Below are positions 27,426 through 38,781 of a DNA stretch of 64,000 nucleotides, piece by piece. Origin of the DNA: Chrysomallon squamiferum (taxonomy: Eukaryota; Mollusca; Gastropoda; Neomphalida; Peltospiridae); NCBI GenBank assembly GCA_012295275.1, contig CM022672.1, positions 32,945,999 to 33,009,998 of the forward strand, in the 5' to 3' direction. Position 1 is the stretch's first letter; every line of letters starts with the position of its first letter. The translations under genes were made by a program, and so were the position numbers. The notes beneath the pieces are model-generated. The model was given only the letters and a program-made list of their open reading frames with translations. It made no database searches and had not been told where the DNA came from.

Positions 27426-27835
27426 AGAATTAATCAGCTCTAATTAACATGGAACTCTTTCTGTCTTTTGGCCATGTTCACCTGATACCAAATCGATATT
27501 TTTTTTTTTTTCTGACGGGCATATCTGCAGGTTACTAATTAATGAAAACGCTGCTAAATGTGACGAACTGACTTCGACTCTTCTTCCGCTATTCGAGTGG
27601 TTTAGACTACGAAAATACTGTTAAGAAATCGTTGAACGTAATATGAAGTACAGTGTTTACGATATATATATATTTTTTATACCAGTAAATATATCGTAAC
27701 AGAAAAATAAATAAATAAATAAATAAATAAATAAAATAATGTTTGGTAACTGATAAAAATTGAAAGGAAAAAAATAAACGTTTTATTTAAAACTAATTTA
27801 ATAAATAATCATTCGTGAGTATGCTTTAATATTTT

Positions 27836-27869
<34 letters not shown>

Positions 27870-29500
27870 CCGGCAATCTCTGTTCCAAAAGGCAAAACAT
27901 GATAACTAAATAAGTTTCTGTATTTTTCTACCTTACTTACCAAATTATCTCCCTGTACAAAGTAATTATTGATAGTGCGGCGTTTTCAACTACAGTGTTA
28001 CGATCCTGTAATCTGGAGATATTAATTAGGAAATCTGTCACTAAATTAGATTCCCAAAACAACTAGAGCGGAAGATGTAGATGGTAGATAGTACAAATTA
28101 GAACTGTTCAGAAAAGGTCGTCTGGCTTATACGTAAGTAGAAAAGCATTCCGACTGAATAGTAATCGTTTAATTACAAAGTTAAGGCCGTAACGGAACGG
28201 AACGGGGCAAAACAATTTGGGCGAGAGGTCTGGGAACCGCATAAGGCCTCCAAAAGACAAAAAATTCTCGTTTCTGGCCATTTCCTAGCATCTTTTTCTT
28301 GTTCAGTAATCATATCTTTTTATGAAATAATTTTCGTATAATTTTCTAATTTACCAGGCAAGAGGGAGTATTTCGAAATCCATCTTTGTATAAAAAGAAA
28401 AAAATTAAAAATTAAAAAAGAACCCAACAAAATCGTCAATTTCGATATGAAGCATTTGCCTCATTTGCCGCAGTCTAGATACGGCCATGTAATGAGGTCA
28501 GATGTACTTTTTCTAGGCGTTCTTGTTTTTCTTTCTTGCTCTCTTTTTTATTTTACTGGGTTTATTAAGAGAATAAAGAACATGTGGTCCAGATTTATCT
28601 GATATAATTTCAATTTTCTAATTTTTTACATTTATAAATATTTCAGATTTCTTCAAACGAACGTAGCTGACAAAATGTAATTATACTGCCATGTTTTAGC
28701 ATGACAAGGTGAAAAATTAAACCTCATTTTAAGACTACACTGATACTCAACTAATTTTGCTGTTATTATGAATTACTACATGCACCAATTCACTATGGTG
28801 ACCCTACAAATATACCAGCGCTTGTCAAGTAGTCCTAAACAAACAACAAAAAAATCCCTTTATTTTTATCGTTCTACTTACTAGTATGAACTATAAAAAA
28901 ATAAAAATAAAAATAAAAAAGGATAAATGTATAAAAATAGTTTGAAAATGTAAATCGACATTATTTCCGTAATGTTCACTTTTTAAAAAACTGATACGTA
29001 AAAATATATTATTTAATTCGTGAAACGGATAAAAAAAAAAAAAAAATAATAATAATAATAATAATAAAATTAAATTAAATAAAATTTAAAAAAAAAAAAT
29101 TTCCGTTCTGGTCGGCAGATGGCGGGATACTGGACGATGGGGATATTTTTATTACAATAAATGTGAATGGCAGTTTACCGGTGATAGGGGTATAATCAGA
29201 AATGTGTTTCAACAAATACTGTATCATGTAAGTAACGATGAAAACTCGTAAAAACTCTCAAACATTATTTACGATATATAAATAAATGAAAATTACAATT
29301 CTATATATTTTGGTTGTTTTTTGTTTGTTTTTATAGTTTTTTTTCTTTCCGAATGTTCAACAAATTGTTCAACAGTATATCTCATAACGCCGTATGTTTT
29401 GTTTTGTTTTTTGTTAAATTATTTATTTCGTTATTTTCAGAGACAGCAGTTGCGAAAAACTAACATGTAAAATTAGCCTTATTATTATCTTAATTTATAC

Positions 29501-29532
<32 letters not shown>

Positions 29533-31263
29533 CCACCACATTTCAGACTGGTTTCCCTTACAGACTCAAATTAAAAAAATAATAATAATAATAATAAACG
29601 TTTGTGCCCTAGGTCTACACCTACAGCAATCTCTGAACCCAATTAATAAATAAATAACAAGTTTGCTAAAGAAAAACATTTTTAGAAAAACGTATAAAAA
29701 TAATTGATGTCTCAATGTGTAATTTTTTTGCTTTCAACCGATATAATTATAGCATGGTTCCAGTGTAGTCTACTGAGACAAAGAAAGAAAATTGTCAGTG
29801 CGAAGCAACAGATTAAGAAACCGAGAAATAAAATACTTTAATATCATATTTATGAAAAATTTAATTTTTAAATCCTGAAATTTACAAAGGTCATGAGCGA
29901 TTTAAAAAAAAAAAAAAAAAATATGGGAACGTTTTTAGATATCTATACTTCACAGGGTTATTTCCCTTGAACAGAAATGCAATACAGTGACTAGAAAATA
30001 TTTTATTACTTTATTATTCTTTCAAATAGAAACAACGTTGCCATGACAATATTTTTAATAATATATAAAACATGTTAACCTAGGTATTTCCATAAATAGG
30101 TTTTACATTAACATACCAGTTTCAGTATTTTATAATAATTAATGTCTGACATTCTATATGCATGTCACACAATCTTCAAAATTTAAATCAAAATATCCAT
30201 TATAATGTAAATTTTTAAACAGCGTTCTTAACCATTTGGTAATCTGAAGTTGTTTTCACCTATAATAACGCCATTTAATCTTGTTAAAACTGAACAATCA
30301 CTATTAGCATGAAAACAAAATACAAAATAAAAATTTGAGTACATTTTTATTCATTTCATCAATTCAGTATCTGGTTTCCTTAACCACCCTAATCAATCAG
30401 TTTTCATTTGGCTGTAGTGAACAAAGAATTTACTCTACATTTAGCTCAAATAATTTAAATGGTTAAAAAGAATAAAGAAGATTACAAGAGTTTTGTAAGA
30501 TGTTTTATAAATTACGCAGAATGTTGTACATTTGTCACTTACACATACATCTTGACTAACTTTTGTAGCCAATATTTCTTGCCACAAAGAACTCACTGAA
30601 AAGTAATCTGTTTATTATGAAGTTCACATCCATTTTGTTGATAACGGGAGATTTCAAAATTTCACTCATTGCAAGTAAAGACAAAATTTTAAAATTACAT
30701 CATCTTTCACAGAAATGAACGATTTTGTTCTCCCTTTTCCTGCAGTCAGTGAACAAGTCTTCATGATAGTTTTTAACCATCCAGAATTAGGATCAATCCA
30801 AAAACAACATTTTTTTTTTTAAAGATAATTTAAATATGAAATTTAAATTAAAAATAAAATAAAATTTTTTTTATTTCCAATGTCAATTACAAGAAGAGAA
30901 AAAAAAGCATTCCCCAATTTGTTTTGTATATTTACATGTTATTACTTTTGTTATAATTAAACCTGCTGATATTTCAACTATGCCTCAAAGTGATCTGCAA
31001 TCACTCTGCAAAAAACCCAAGAAACAGACTAACATGACAATGCCAATAATGCCAGGCAGTTCCATATCTAAATGATTTATCATGTAGTAGTTTATACATG
31101 GCAATATCAAATTACAGATAAAATATAAATTTAAATTGTACAAATTAGACATTTCACAACAATTCCTTATGGTTAATAATTAAACATTTTCATTTTTCCT
31201 TCATTATCCCAATTTAAGAAATAAATTTCTTTAGAATATAAATTTAAATTTATTAATTAATGC

Positions 31264-31333
31264 GTTGCTTTCAGAGTTAAAAAATAATACCAAGTTTGTT
31301 TATTCCCATCTGGTAATCTTGATTAGAGATTTG
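31264..31333 (-). pseudogene. Degenerate SNORD74-like copy
   Basis: The sequence follows the SNORD74-like copies at 32.2-32.9 kb in order ('gttgctttcag', then 'aaaaataat', then 'attcccatctggtaat') but has lost the double TGATGA box C and the 'gatagggaca' guide. It is probably a dead copy in the 3' part of the host gene. Confidence 0.4.
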
Positions 31334-31826
31334 TAATTTAATTGTTTAAATTTACATTGCTATCAAGGAAATGGTTGAATTTGGTTTTCATTTCAAGTCA
31401 GTAAAGGTTAACTCCCTTCAACATATTACTGGTTCTATGTAGAATTCATTTCCAAATTAAAACAGATGACATTTCTCATATAAAAGTTTAAAAAAAATAA
31501 TATAACATTTCACCACAAACAAATTGCAGAATTTCACAAAAATCATGAAACATATGCCAAATTTTATGAACTTTTAAAAAAACAAATCAATTAGCTCTTT
31601 TCAGTGAACGTTTTAGCTTGATCAAAAACATTCCAATGTGTACAATATTCAATTCTTTAAAGTAGCTTATAGACATACATACATACATACATATTAAATT
31701 AACACTTTCTTCTCTTATAAACAACATGATTAAAAAACCAACAAAAAAATCCCATTTAAAACCATAAATATTGTTCCTTTCCAACCCCTCCCACCAAATG
31801 CAAATTAAATTAAGCCAGGTCATCTT

Positions 31827-31909
31827 GACAACAGATCAGATATGGAACGGATAAATTTGATATCACTAAAAATCATTTGGCAGAATCATGATCATCATTT
31901 CTGTTATCC
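31827..31909 (-). ncRNA. SNORD47: Box C/D snoRNA SNORD47, copy 1
   Basis: Box C ATGATGA (31892-31898) and box D CTGA (31836-31839) are closed by a nine-pair terminal stem (gataacaga/tctgttgtc). It holds the family blocks 'tgattctgccaaatga' and 'tgatatca', and the guide 'ccgttcca' upstream of box D. That guide is complementary to the conserved 28S rRNA stretch GGAACGG. It lies 129 nt after the candidate donor at 32038. Confidence 0.85.
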
Positions 31910-32172
31910 TTCAACAACCACTGGCATTCTTTCAAGTACCAATATTTTCACATTTCAAAATCAGTATTTTAATATTTTAAAAGTTAAAATGCTGCACACA
32001 AACAATTGACCAATATCATTGATGTGTTATTACTTACCATTATTAATAAGCAATCATAGAATAACGTCAGTACAGAAGGAGCTGTCGTAAACAAATCAGA
32101 CAATCACCTACCTGATAAAATACTAGGTATTCCATTTTTGTTTTAATTAAGTATTAGAAACTGAGAATGTTA

Positions 32173-32242
32173 CGTTGCTTTCAGATTAGATAAATAATCA
32201 GAAGATCATCTGTCCCTATCTTGTAATCATCATCAGCAATGT
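32173..32242 (-). ncRNA. SNORD74: Box C/D snoRNA, SNORD74-like, copy A
   Basis: Box C ATGATGA (32227-32233) and box D CTGA (32181-32184) sit within a seven-pair stem (cattgct/agcaacg). The internal guide 'gatagggaca' precedes a degenerate D' box (ATGA). By the fifth-nucleotide rule it points to the C of 28S TGTCCCTA, the site assigned to vertebrate SNORD74. Confidence 0.75.
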
Positions 32243-32501
32243 GAGCATTTCAAATCTGAAATTTTTCGTTTTAATGACAAGCGATTCTGAAGAAACTTTC
32301 AAAAAGGTTTCAGATGGTAACTCTTGTCAGAACTTCATTATGATTAAAATTTATTTATGTAATAATAAAAAAAGAAGACATTCTGGAAATGGCAATTTGA
32401 AAATGTGTAACATTTAAAATCCCTACAGCACTCACAAGACCCAACAAAAAATTTAAAACTTTACAAATCTTTGCAAATAATGACATTTATATTTTAAAGC
32501 T

Positions 32502-32566
32502 TTGCCTTCAGATCAGATAAATAATCACAGAATTCATTTGTCCCTATCTTTATCATCATCGACAAA
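32502..32566 (-). ncRNA. SNORD74: Box C/D snoRNA, SNORD74-like, copy B
   Basis: Box C TCATCAT on the plus strand at 32553-32559; box D at 32508-32511. It shares 'gatagggaca' and 'gattatttatct' with copies A and C. The terminal stem is weaker (seven pairs with G-U wobbles). Confidence 0.75.
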
Positions 32567-32868
32567 AACTACAATTTTTACACATTTTGTAACTAAGAAA
32601 ATGTTAAAAAACTAAATCATTTTCAAGAACACAGCAACTTAAAAAAAATCATTCAAAAAGATTTTACAGATGATAATCTTTTGTTCAGAGCTTCACTATC
32701 ATTAAAACTGCTTCATAAAAAAAATATTAAAAAAAAATTAAAATAAAAATTCTGGAAATGGCAATTTTATATGTCTAGTATTTAAAATCCATAAACCACC
32801 AACATGTGTAAATCTTATCAAGATTTTGCAAATAATGAGACATTTTGTATTATAAAGATGTGTGGTGA

Positions 32869-32937
32869 TTTGCCATCAGATCAGATAAATAATCACAGAA
32901 TTCATTTGTCCCTATCTTTATCATCATCATTGGCAAA
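32869..32937 (-). ncRNA. SNORD74: Box C/D snoRNA, SNORD74-like, copy C
   Basis: A perfect seven-pair terminal stem (tttgcca/tggcaaa) encloses box C within 'aatgatgatgat' and box D at 32876-32879. Its guide segments are the same as copy B's. It lies about 365 bp from copy B, and copy B about 330 bp from copy A, so the three form a loose tandem array. Confidence 0.8.
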
Positions 32938-33281
32938 AACCACAATTTTTAAACATTTTGTAACATTAAGAAATTATTAATCAGCAAATAATGATTTTTA
33001 AATTCTTAAATCCAGTAATATACAGTTTACCAGACCACAACTAATTATCAAGCTGGTTACCCATTTACTGGCATGTTCAATTATAAATATTATAAATTTT
33101 GTGATAATTTGACATACATACATACATACACATACACATATATACATACACACACACCAACAGATATTTAGTAATATGCATCCTTTTCTCACCAGCTTCC
33201 TCACATACAAGTTTAAAAAAGTTTTCAATTTAAAAATGAATTTAAGGGAATTTATAAATATTTTTCTGATTATTAAAAACA

Positions 33282-33365
33282 GACAATGGATCAGAAATGG
33301 AACGGAAACTGTTGATATCACTGAACTTTCATTTGGCAGAATCAATGTTCATCATATCCATTGTC
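33282..33365 (-). ncRNA. SNORD47: Box C/D snoRNA SNORD47, copy 2
   Basis: A perfect nine-pair stem (gacaatgga/tccattgtc) flanks box C (33349-33355) and box D (33291-33294). It contains 'tgattctgccaaatga', 'agtgatatca' and 'ccgttccatt', very close to the vertebrate family. It is better conserved than copy 1. A candidate exon (33409-33424) lies 44 nt upstream. Confidence 0.9.
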
Positions 33366-33912
33366 ATCAATCAGAAAAATACCCCCCCCTCGTCATTAAG
33401 ATACATACCTTATATTTGTATTAACTGGATGAAAAGGGCAAAATCTGTATTGACGAGTGAAAAATTGGTTTTAATATAAAGATACAAACCATATTAACCA
33501 AAATTTTAATAAAGACCCCAAAATATTACCATTTGTAGATACATACTGATTTCAGTCTGCTTGGAAAGCAATTGTAGATTTTGTTAGTCTGAAATCAAAC
33601 GAATTAAAAGAATACATTTTTGGATTAATTTTAACTAACTCAGAACAAATTGTAAAAAAAAAAAAAAAAAAGTAAAAATAAAAGAAATAAAAGCAAAATT
33701 TAGAAAGTTTATCTAACCAAAACGAGGTATGCTGCAGTAAAAGATTATTTAAATGGATTATTTAAAAAAAAAAAAAAAAAAAAAAAATATTTACACTTGT
33801 AAATTCTACTTTCAATGATTAAGCATCATAAAGGGACACAACTGAAGTTTTTTTGCAAGATATGAAAAGATAACCTGTATATTTATCACTGAAATAATTA
33901 TAGTTCACAGTA

Positions 33913-33979
33913 ATCCTCAGGTACTAAATTATCAACAAAGAACTTCAGTGAGAGAGTTCAATTATTTCATCATTGGATA
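33913..33979 (-). ncRNA. SNORD81: Box C/D snoRNA SNORD81
   Basis: Box C ATGATGA (33967-33973), box D CTGA (33917-33920), D' CTGA (33945-33948) and C' 'gttgata'. The D' guide 'ttgaactctctc' is complementary to 28S GAGAGAGTTCAA, the site of vertebrate SNORD81. The terminal stem is short (atcc/ggat). It lies between candidate exons 34094-34134 and 33530-33588. Confidence 0.88.
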
Positions 33980-34321
33980 CTGCACGCTTAAAAAATCACT
34001 ATTCACATTCAAGAAATTATTAAAATATCAGATGGTTATATTGCATTTAATAAATCACATATACAACAAAAAATACAAGCGAACATCACATACCTAGCAA
34101 CTCAACCCAAACTTCAAGATTTAAATGTTCAAATCTGAAATGAAAATAAACAGTTAAAAGTCAAATATATCATAAATGAATTGTTTGTTTTAAAATTAAC
34201 ATTTGTGCATTTTCACTGTGGACAACCTCTGATTTTATTACTTTTCCTCCCCTTTTTAAAAACCAATGTGAAGGGAGATAAACAATTAAATCAAAAATAT
34301 TTTACTTTCATCAAGTTTTCC

Positions 34322-34377
34322 TTGAGTCAGATTCTCATCAACAATCTACAGCTGAACTATGGAATCATCACTCACCG
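34322..34377 (-). ncRNA. SNORD77: Box C/D snoRNA, SNORD77/80-like, single guide
   Basis: Box C GTGATGA (34365-34371), box D CTGA (34327-34330) and C' 'gttgatga'. It keeps the first guide 'catagttcagct', which SNORD77 and SNORD80 share, but lacks the second SNORD80 guide ('ttcgcccctat'). It resembles a shortened SNORD80. The stem is only about four pairs (tgag/ctca). Confidence 0.65.
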
Positions 34378-34839
34378 TAAAAACATGAGGAAAGATTGTA
34401 AAATAAAATTCAGATAATATTTTCTAATCATTTTCTAATTCAATAACTATAAAACAAACAGTATTAAAGTGAGCATGCAAACAAATACTGAAAAATCTAA
34501 ATTAATTTTTCGTAACTGAATTAGTAATATTGAAATTTCATATTAACACTTTTTAATTTTATTTATAACAAGTGGGTTTAAACCAGTGATTATAATTTTG
34601 AACAGCAACACACAACTCAAAATATTCTATTAAAATATATAATAGAATTTATCTTCTATATATAATCAAGAGGCTCCAAACAACAAAGCAAATTATTTAA
34701 AAATGTAATACTGCATATCACCATTCATACCATTATTGTGTTTATAGTAGTGGAATTTCAGAAGTTGAACCAAATTTTTCTTCAGCGGGGAAATTATCTT
34801 AAACATGTTATAAAAACTGCTAAACATTAAAAATGAAAA

Positions 34840-34918
34840 TTTGCTGGTGTCAGATAGGAGCGAAAAAATGTTCATCATCTTTGTACAGTTGAACTATGTA
34901 ATCATCATTCACAGCAAA
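34840..34918 (-). ncRNA. SNORD80: Box C/D snoRNA SNORD80, copy a
   Basis: A seven-pair stem (tttgctg/cagcaaa) encloses box C ATGATGA (34902-34908), guide 1 'catagttcaa', C' 'gatgatga', guide 2 'ttttcgctcctat' and box D CTGA (34850-34853). Guide 1 pairs with 28S GAACTATG and guide 2 with 28S ATAGGGGCGAAA (one mismatch here). Both are the known SNORD80 targets. Confidence 0.92.
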
Positions 34919-35545
34919 AATTCTGAATTGTATACAGATACGAAACAGTAGAATATGTCTTAAATAATTACCCATTATTGTGATATGGTATAGCTTACAT
35001 CTAGCCTCAGAGAATCTGTATTCAATATACCACAGCTGTATAATTAAAAAAAAACAAAATCATTCACAGCAATACAAGATCAAAGTGTTTAAAAAAGAAA
35101 ATATTAATTGTGTAAAACTGCTAACTATAAAACCAGCAAACAAATATTTAAAAATTAAAAATTATTTTTCTTTTGTTTAAGTAACTGAATTACTAATATC
35201 TCATAAACTATTAACATTGTTCATCCTATTTCCAACAAGTTTTTAAAAAATCTTCTACAGCAACACACAACTCAAAATATTTTAACATACACAGAATAAA
35301 ATGTATCTACTATATAGACAAGGGGCTCCACCTGTAACAGGGAACACAAAAATAAAGAACTGCTTTATACCCATATATCATTAAACTAAATATAAAACAA
35401 AGTATTTAAAAATGTAGCACTGCACATCACCATTCATAACAGGATTATGTTTACAGTGGTGGAATTTCAGAAGTGGCACCAAATTTTTCTTCAGTGGAAA
35501 AGTAACAAACATGTTATAAAAACTGTTAAACATTAAAAATGAAAA

Positions 35546-35625
35546 TTTGCTGCTGTCAGATAGGGGCGAAAAAAATTTTCATCAACTTTGTACAGTTGAA
35601 CTATGTAATCATCATTCACAGCAAA
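35546..35625 (-). ncRNA. SNORD80: Box C/D snoRNA SNORD80, copy b
   Basis: Same architecture as copy a: box C 35609-35615, box D 35556-35559, stem tttgctg/cagcaaa. Guide 2 reads 'ttttcgcccctat', fully complementary to 28S. It sits in a roughly 0.7-kb duplicated unit that also carries a host exon. Confidence 0.93.
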
Positions 35626-36009
35626 AATTCTGAATTTTATACAGATATGTAACAGTAGAAAATGTCTTAAATAGTTACCCATTATTGCGATATGGTACAG
35701 CTTCCACCTGGCTTTGAAGAAACTATTCAAAATACCACACCTGTATAATAAAAAAATAAATTTATTAACAGCAAAACAAGATGAAAGTGTTTAAAAAAGA
35801 AAATATTGTGTAAAACTGTTAACTATAAAACCAGCAGTATTAAAGTGAGCATGCAAACAAATATTTAAAAATAAGTTTTGTTTTGTTCCAGTGACTGAAT
35901 TACTAATATTTCATATGCTATTAACATTTTTCAGCCTATTTCTAGCAAGTTCTTAAACCAGTGAAAAATAACCATGGCATTAAAATTGGTTAAACATTAA
36001 AAACGAAAA

Positions 36010-36081
36010 TTTGCTGCTGGTGTCAGATAGGGGCGAAAAAAATGTTCATCAACTTTGTACAGTTGATCTATGTAATCATCA
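36010..36081 (-). pseudogene. SNORD80: SNORD80, copy c, 5' truncated
   Basis: Box D (36023-36026), guide 2, C' and guide 1 are intact. The sequence breaks at box C: the expected 'aatgatgatt' with its 5' stem is replaced by a fusion to exon-like sequence ('tactgatgatta'). Without a terminal stem it is unlikely to be processed. Confidence 0.7.
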
Positions 36082-36249
36082 GTAACTGTATTCAAAATAC
36101 CATACCCATTATTGTGATATTAAAAAACTTTTAAAAAAATTTTTAAAATTTAAAAATAAAACAAAAATGGAGAATATGCTTTTAACATGTATCTTGTGAT
36201 TTCTGCATTTGTCTGTCTATTAAGTTAAAAAATCAGTAGTTTTAAATTG

Positions 36250-36326
36250 TTTGCTAGTGTCAGATAGGGGCGAAGATTTTCATCAACAACATACAGCTGA
36301 ACTATGGAATCATCATTCACAGCAAA
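36250..36326 (-). ncRNA. SNORD80: Box C/D snoRNA SNORD80, copy d
   Basis: Box C ATGATGA (36310-36316), box D CTGA (36260-36263) and stem tttgct/agcaaa. Guide 1 is 'catagttcagct' and guide 2 'cttcgcccctat'. The central spacer differs from copies a and b, so this is probably the oldest copy. Confidence 0.9.
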
Positions 36327-36761
36327 ATAGAGAACTACATGTTTAAAATGTTTCATTTCACGCCCTTTTTCTTCTGTATATAATATAATACGATATATGA
36401 TATGATACAATACAAGCCAATATAATGTAAGGCATTATAACAAAACAAATCTATTTTTGTATACTAATCATGAACAACAATCTTACAAAAATTACATATC
36501 AGTTACATGCAATGAGTTTCCTACACAATTTAGCTGAACTGAAATCTTTCATAGCAATAAAAAAAAACAAAAAAATAAAGGAAACCTTAACATTTGCATT
36601 TTTATCAAATAAGGTTAGAAGTTTTTAATAAAGATTGAAAAAATTCATGTATTATTAACAACACAATTCACTGTAAACTACAGTGGATCATATTGTGATT
36701 TTTTAAACGATTACTTTCAAAATAGCATTTAAAATTTAACAACTTTACATTTCTCTTTCAG

Positions 36762-36832
36762 CTTGCCTCAGTTAAACATTCTCATCATTCAGTAGTCAAG
36801 AGTAGCAAATATAATTTGACATCACTGGCAAG
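36762..36832 (-). ncRNA. SNORD76: Box C/D snoRNA SNORD76
   Basis: A perfect six-pair terminal stem (cttgcc/ggcaag) encloses box C GTGATGT (36819-36825), the block 'tatttgctactcttga' characteristic of SNORD76, a D' CTGA directly joined to C' ATGATGA, and box D CTGA (36768-36771). It is placed between SNORD79 and SNORD80. Confidence 0.88.
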
Positions 36833-37288
36833 AATCTGACACACAGCCTTTTGTGAGAGTTGCTCTTATTTAATATACATTGTAACTCCATCTTATAATT
36901 GTTAATCTGTTACTTTAGCTTAATTGCAAACATTTGTTCCGAAATTATCTACAATTAGAAATTTAAAAATGACTTTTCTTTGAATTTAAACCCACCAGTT
37001 ATATTACCTACAGAAATAACCATAGAAAAGTTTAAAAAAAAGAAAAAAAAAAGTGTTTATAATCAAAATAAGAATAAAATATCTAAAATGCTGTACATTT
37101 TCTAAACCTTTTTCAGGCATCTTTAAACAAAAGAAATTTACATACTAAAAATATTGTATTATATTCATTTCAACAGAAAACGTCCTATATTCAAGCCTAC
37201 CATTTTATCCTTATAAATTTATTTAAAATAACAACTTGAAATTAATATGGCTGTATCCCCCAATTTTGAGCTAGCAATTTATTTACCC

Positions 37289-37369
37289 TTGAGACAGTAT
37301 CAGAACAGATAGTGCTATCTACATTAATTTCAGAGAGATTCCCATGTTTGTCATCACATACTGCCTCAA
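37289..37369 (-). ncRNA. SNORD79: Box C/D snoRNA SNORD79
   Basis: An 11-pair stem with one G-U wobble (ttgaggcagta/tactgtctcaa), box C GTGATGA (37351-37357) and box D CTGA (37300-37303). The guide 'atgggaatctct' lies before a D' CTGA. By the fifth-nucleotide rule it points to the A in 28S GAGATTCCCA, the position assigned to vertebrate SNORD79. Confidence 0.85.
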
Positions 37370-37380
37370 CTAAAAGAAAT

Positions 37381-37600
37381 GTTACGATAGTAAAACATTT
37401 TTATTTATACTGGACTCTTCACTGTAGAGTTGTATAGTAGATTGAAAAAACTACACCAAAAAAAAAAAAAAATATATTAATAAAATTCTTTAAAAACTAT
37501 TCACCAAAAAATGTATTTATTACTGGATCTTTTTCACAGTAGAGTAGTATAGTAAGGGGAAAAAAAAAAAAAGAAATATCAATAAAATTTTCACCAATTA
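37381..37600. repeat. Tandem duplication of about 110 bp in the snoRNA host
   Basis: Segments near 37398 and 37513 share 'ttatttatactgga', 'agagt(t/a)gtatagta' and a following A-run. The second copy ends at the candidate exon 37595-37646. Confidence 0.6.
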
Positions 37601-37730
37601 TTTCTGTACAGGTAGACACATTTTCTGAACTGATCCGTCAGGCTTTCTGAAAAATAATTAGAAAATGCAATCATTAAAGTGTTTTGAATTTGTTTTCATT
37701 GCAAAGTAATTTATATCATATCTGTAATAA

Positions 37731-37805
37731 ACCCAGATCAGTATACGAATACAGAATTGATCATTCACGACTCATGGGTAAAACAAATGTTCATCATTTC
37801 TGGGT
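37731..37805 (-). ncRNA. Box C/D snoRNA, unassigned (copy with 'gtattcgtata')
   Basis: A perfect seven-pair stem (acccaga/tctgggt) encloses box C ATGATGA (37791-37797) and box D CTGA (37738-37741), with a possible C' 'gtgaatga'. The sequence before box D, 'tctgtattcgtata', is complementary to a conserved 28S stretch that I recall as TACGAATACA. Candidate exon 37595-37646 begins 84 nt downstream, a normal snoRNA-to-acceptor spacing. I could not match it to a human family. Confidence 0.75.
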
Positions 37806-38781
37806 CACACTTTTCATCTGTCCCAATCGGCAAACATGTTAAACGCTGGACTCAAAACACAAGTCTGACATGTTTGGTAGCCCAAACAAAAATATTCATT
37901 TTTCACCTTTCTTAGTGAAGGAAAAGGTGTAGGCTGACAAGATTGCATTTAAAAAAATGTAACAATTTCATATAACTTATCAGTAGGCACCAAATTAACT
38001 AGCCAATCAAATAATTTTAAAGAGGAAAAAACTCTGCAAATGTATTTTAAACCATTTTTTATAAATGACAGGGAAATGTACTGATTTAAACTGTCATCTT
38101 TATTAAGTTAAAAAATATGACTTGGGATTGGCACAAAGAGCTGATTTTGACTAATTGCCCCAGTCTAGTAAACTTGTACATGGGCTTTTTTTTTTTTTTT
38201 AAAATGACTTTTTAAAAATATACAACCTGCAAGTTGAAAATACTGGAGGATTCTGTCCAACGATCAAATGACTACACTTTATCACTGTTATTACCATTCA
38301 AATTATATTTATTTGTAAATCACTGGGGTAAAACTAGTTTTATAAACACAAAGGACTGAATCAATTTATGGCAAGGAAACAAATGTTTTAAATGACCCTG
38401 CCAACTATTCCAGTTTCAACCAGACATAACAGGCTTTCTTTGTTCCTCTGAGCCACAGCTTGTTTATATATGTAATCAAATTAAATTGAAGTGGATATCA
38501 TAAATGACTGTACACAATTATATACAATAAAGATTTTAATTAAAAAAGCAAAGTAGGTCTAAAACTTGAAACAGGCTGCAGGAATCATGAACAAAAGTAA
38601 GAATATTTATTTTTTAATTACTTTTGTCACTTACAGCATGAATGTGCTAGAAAAACTATCAATGATTTACGTATTCATGACACTGGCTTGCTGAACTTTT
38701 CATATTTAAAAAATGTTACTTTGTACATGTCTAAGAGAAAAGTGACCTCTTCTGACTGTTCTAGCCTAGTGCAATCCTTTT

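Larger units (their letters stand above)
25370..31260. other. Intergenic, AT-rich, no gene supported
   Basis: Contains short microsatellites ((TATC/TA)n about 26808-26860, (AAAT)n 27709-27737, (GT)n 27838-27868), several long A or T runs, and a second CRE palindrome at 26269-26276. No frame is convincing. The 3' end of the snoRNA host transcript probably lies in its right-hand part, with minus-strand AATAAA motifs near 30346-30351 and 30611-30616. Confidence 0.5.

Noticed and set aside
33176-33479. Overlapping frames on both strands near SNORD47 copy 2
   Set aside because: They are composed of the snoRNA and host intron or exon sequence read in chance frames. The structural RNA explains the conservation.
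34025-34095. GTGATGT and CTGA spaced like a snoRNA
   Set aside because: The flanks do not pair, the GTGATGT overlaps the donor of candidate exon 34094-34134, and no rRNA guide is visible.
35533-36410. Repeated short minus-strand frames with the shared peptide FAVNDD
   Set aside because: The shared peptide is the translation of the SNORD80 box C and guide region, not a protein family.
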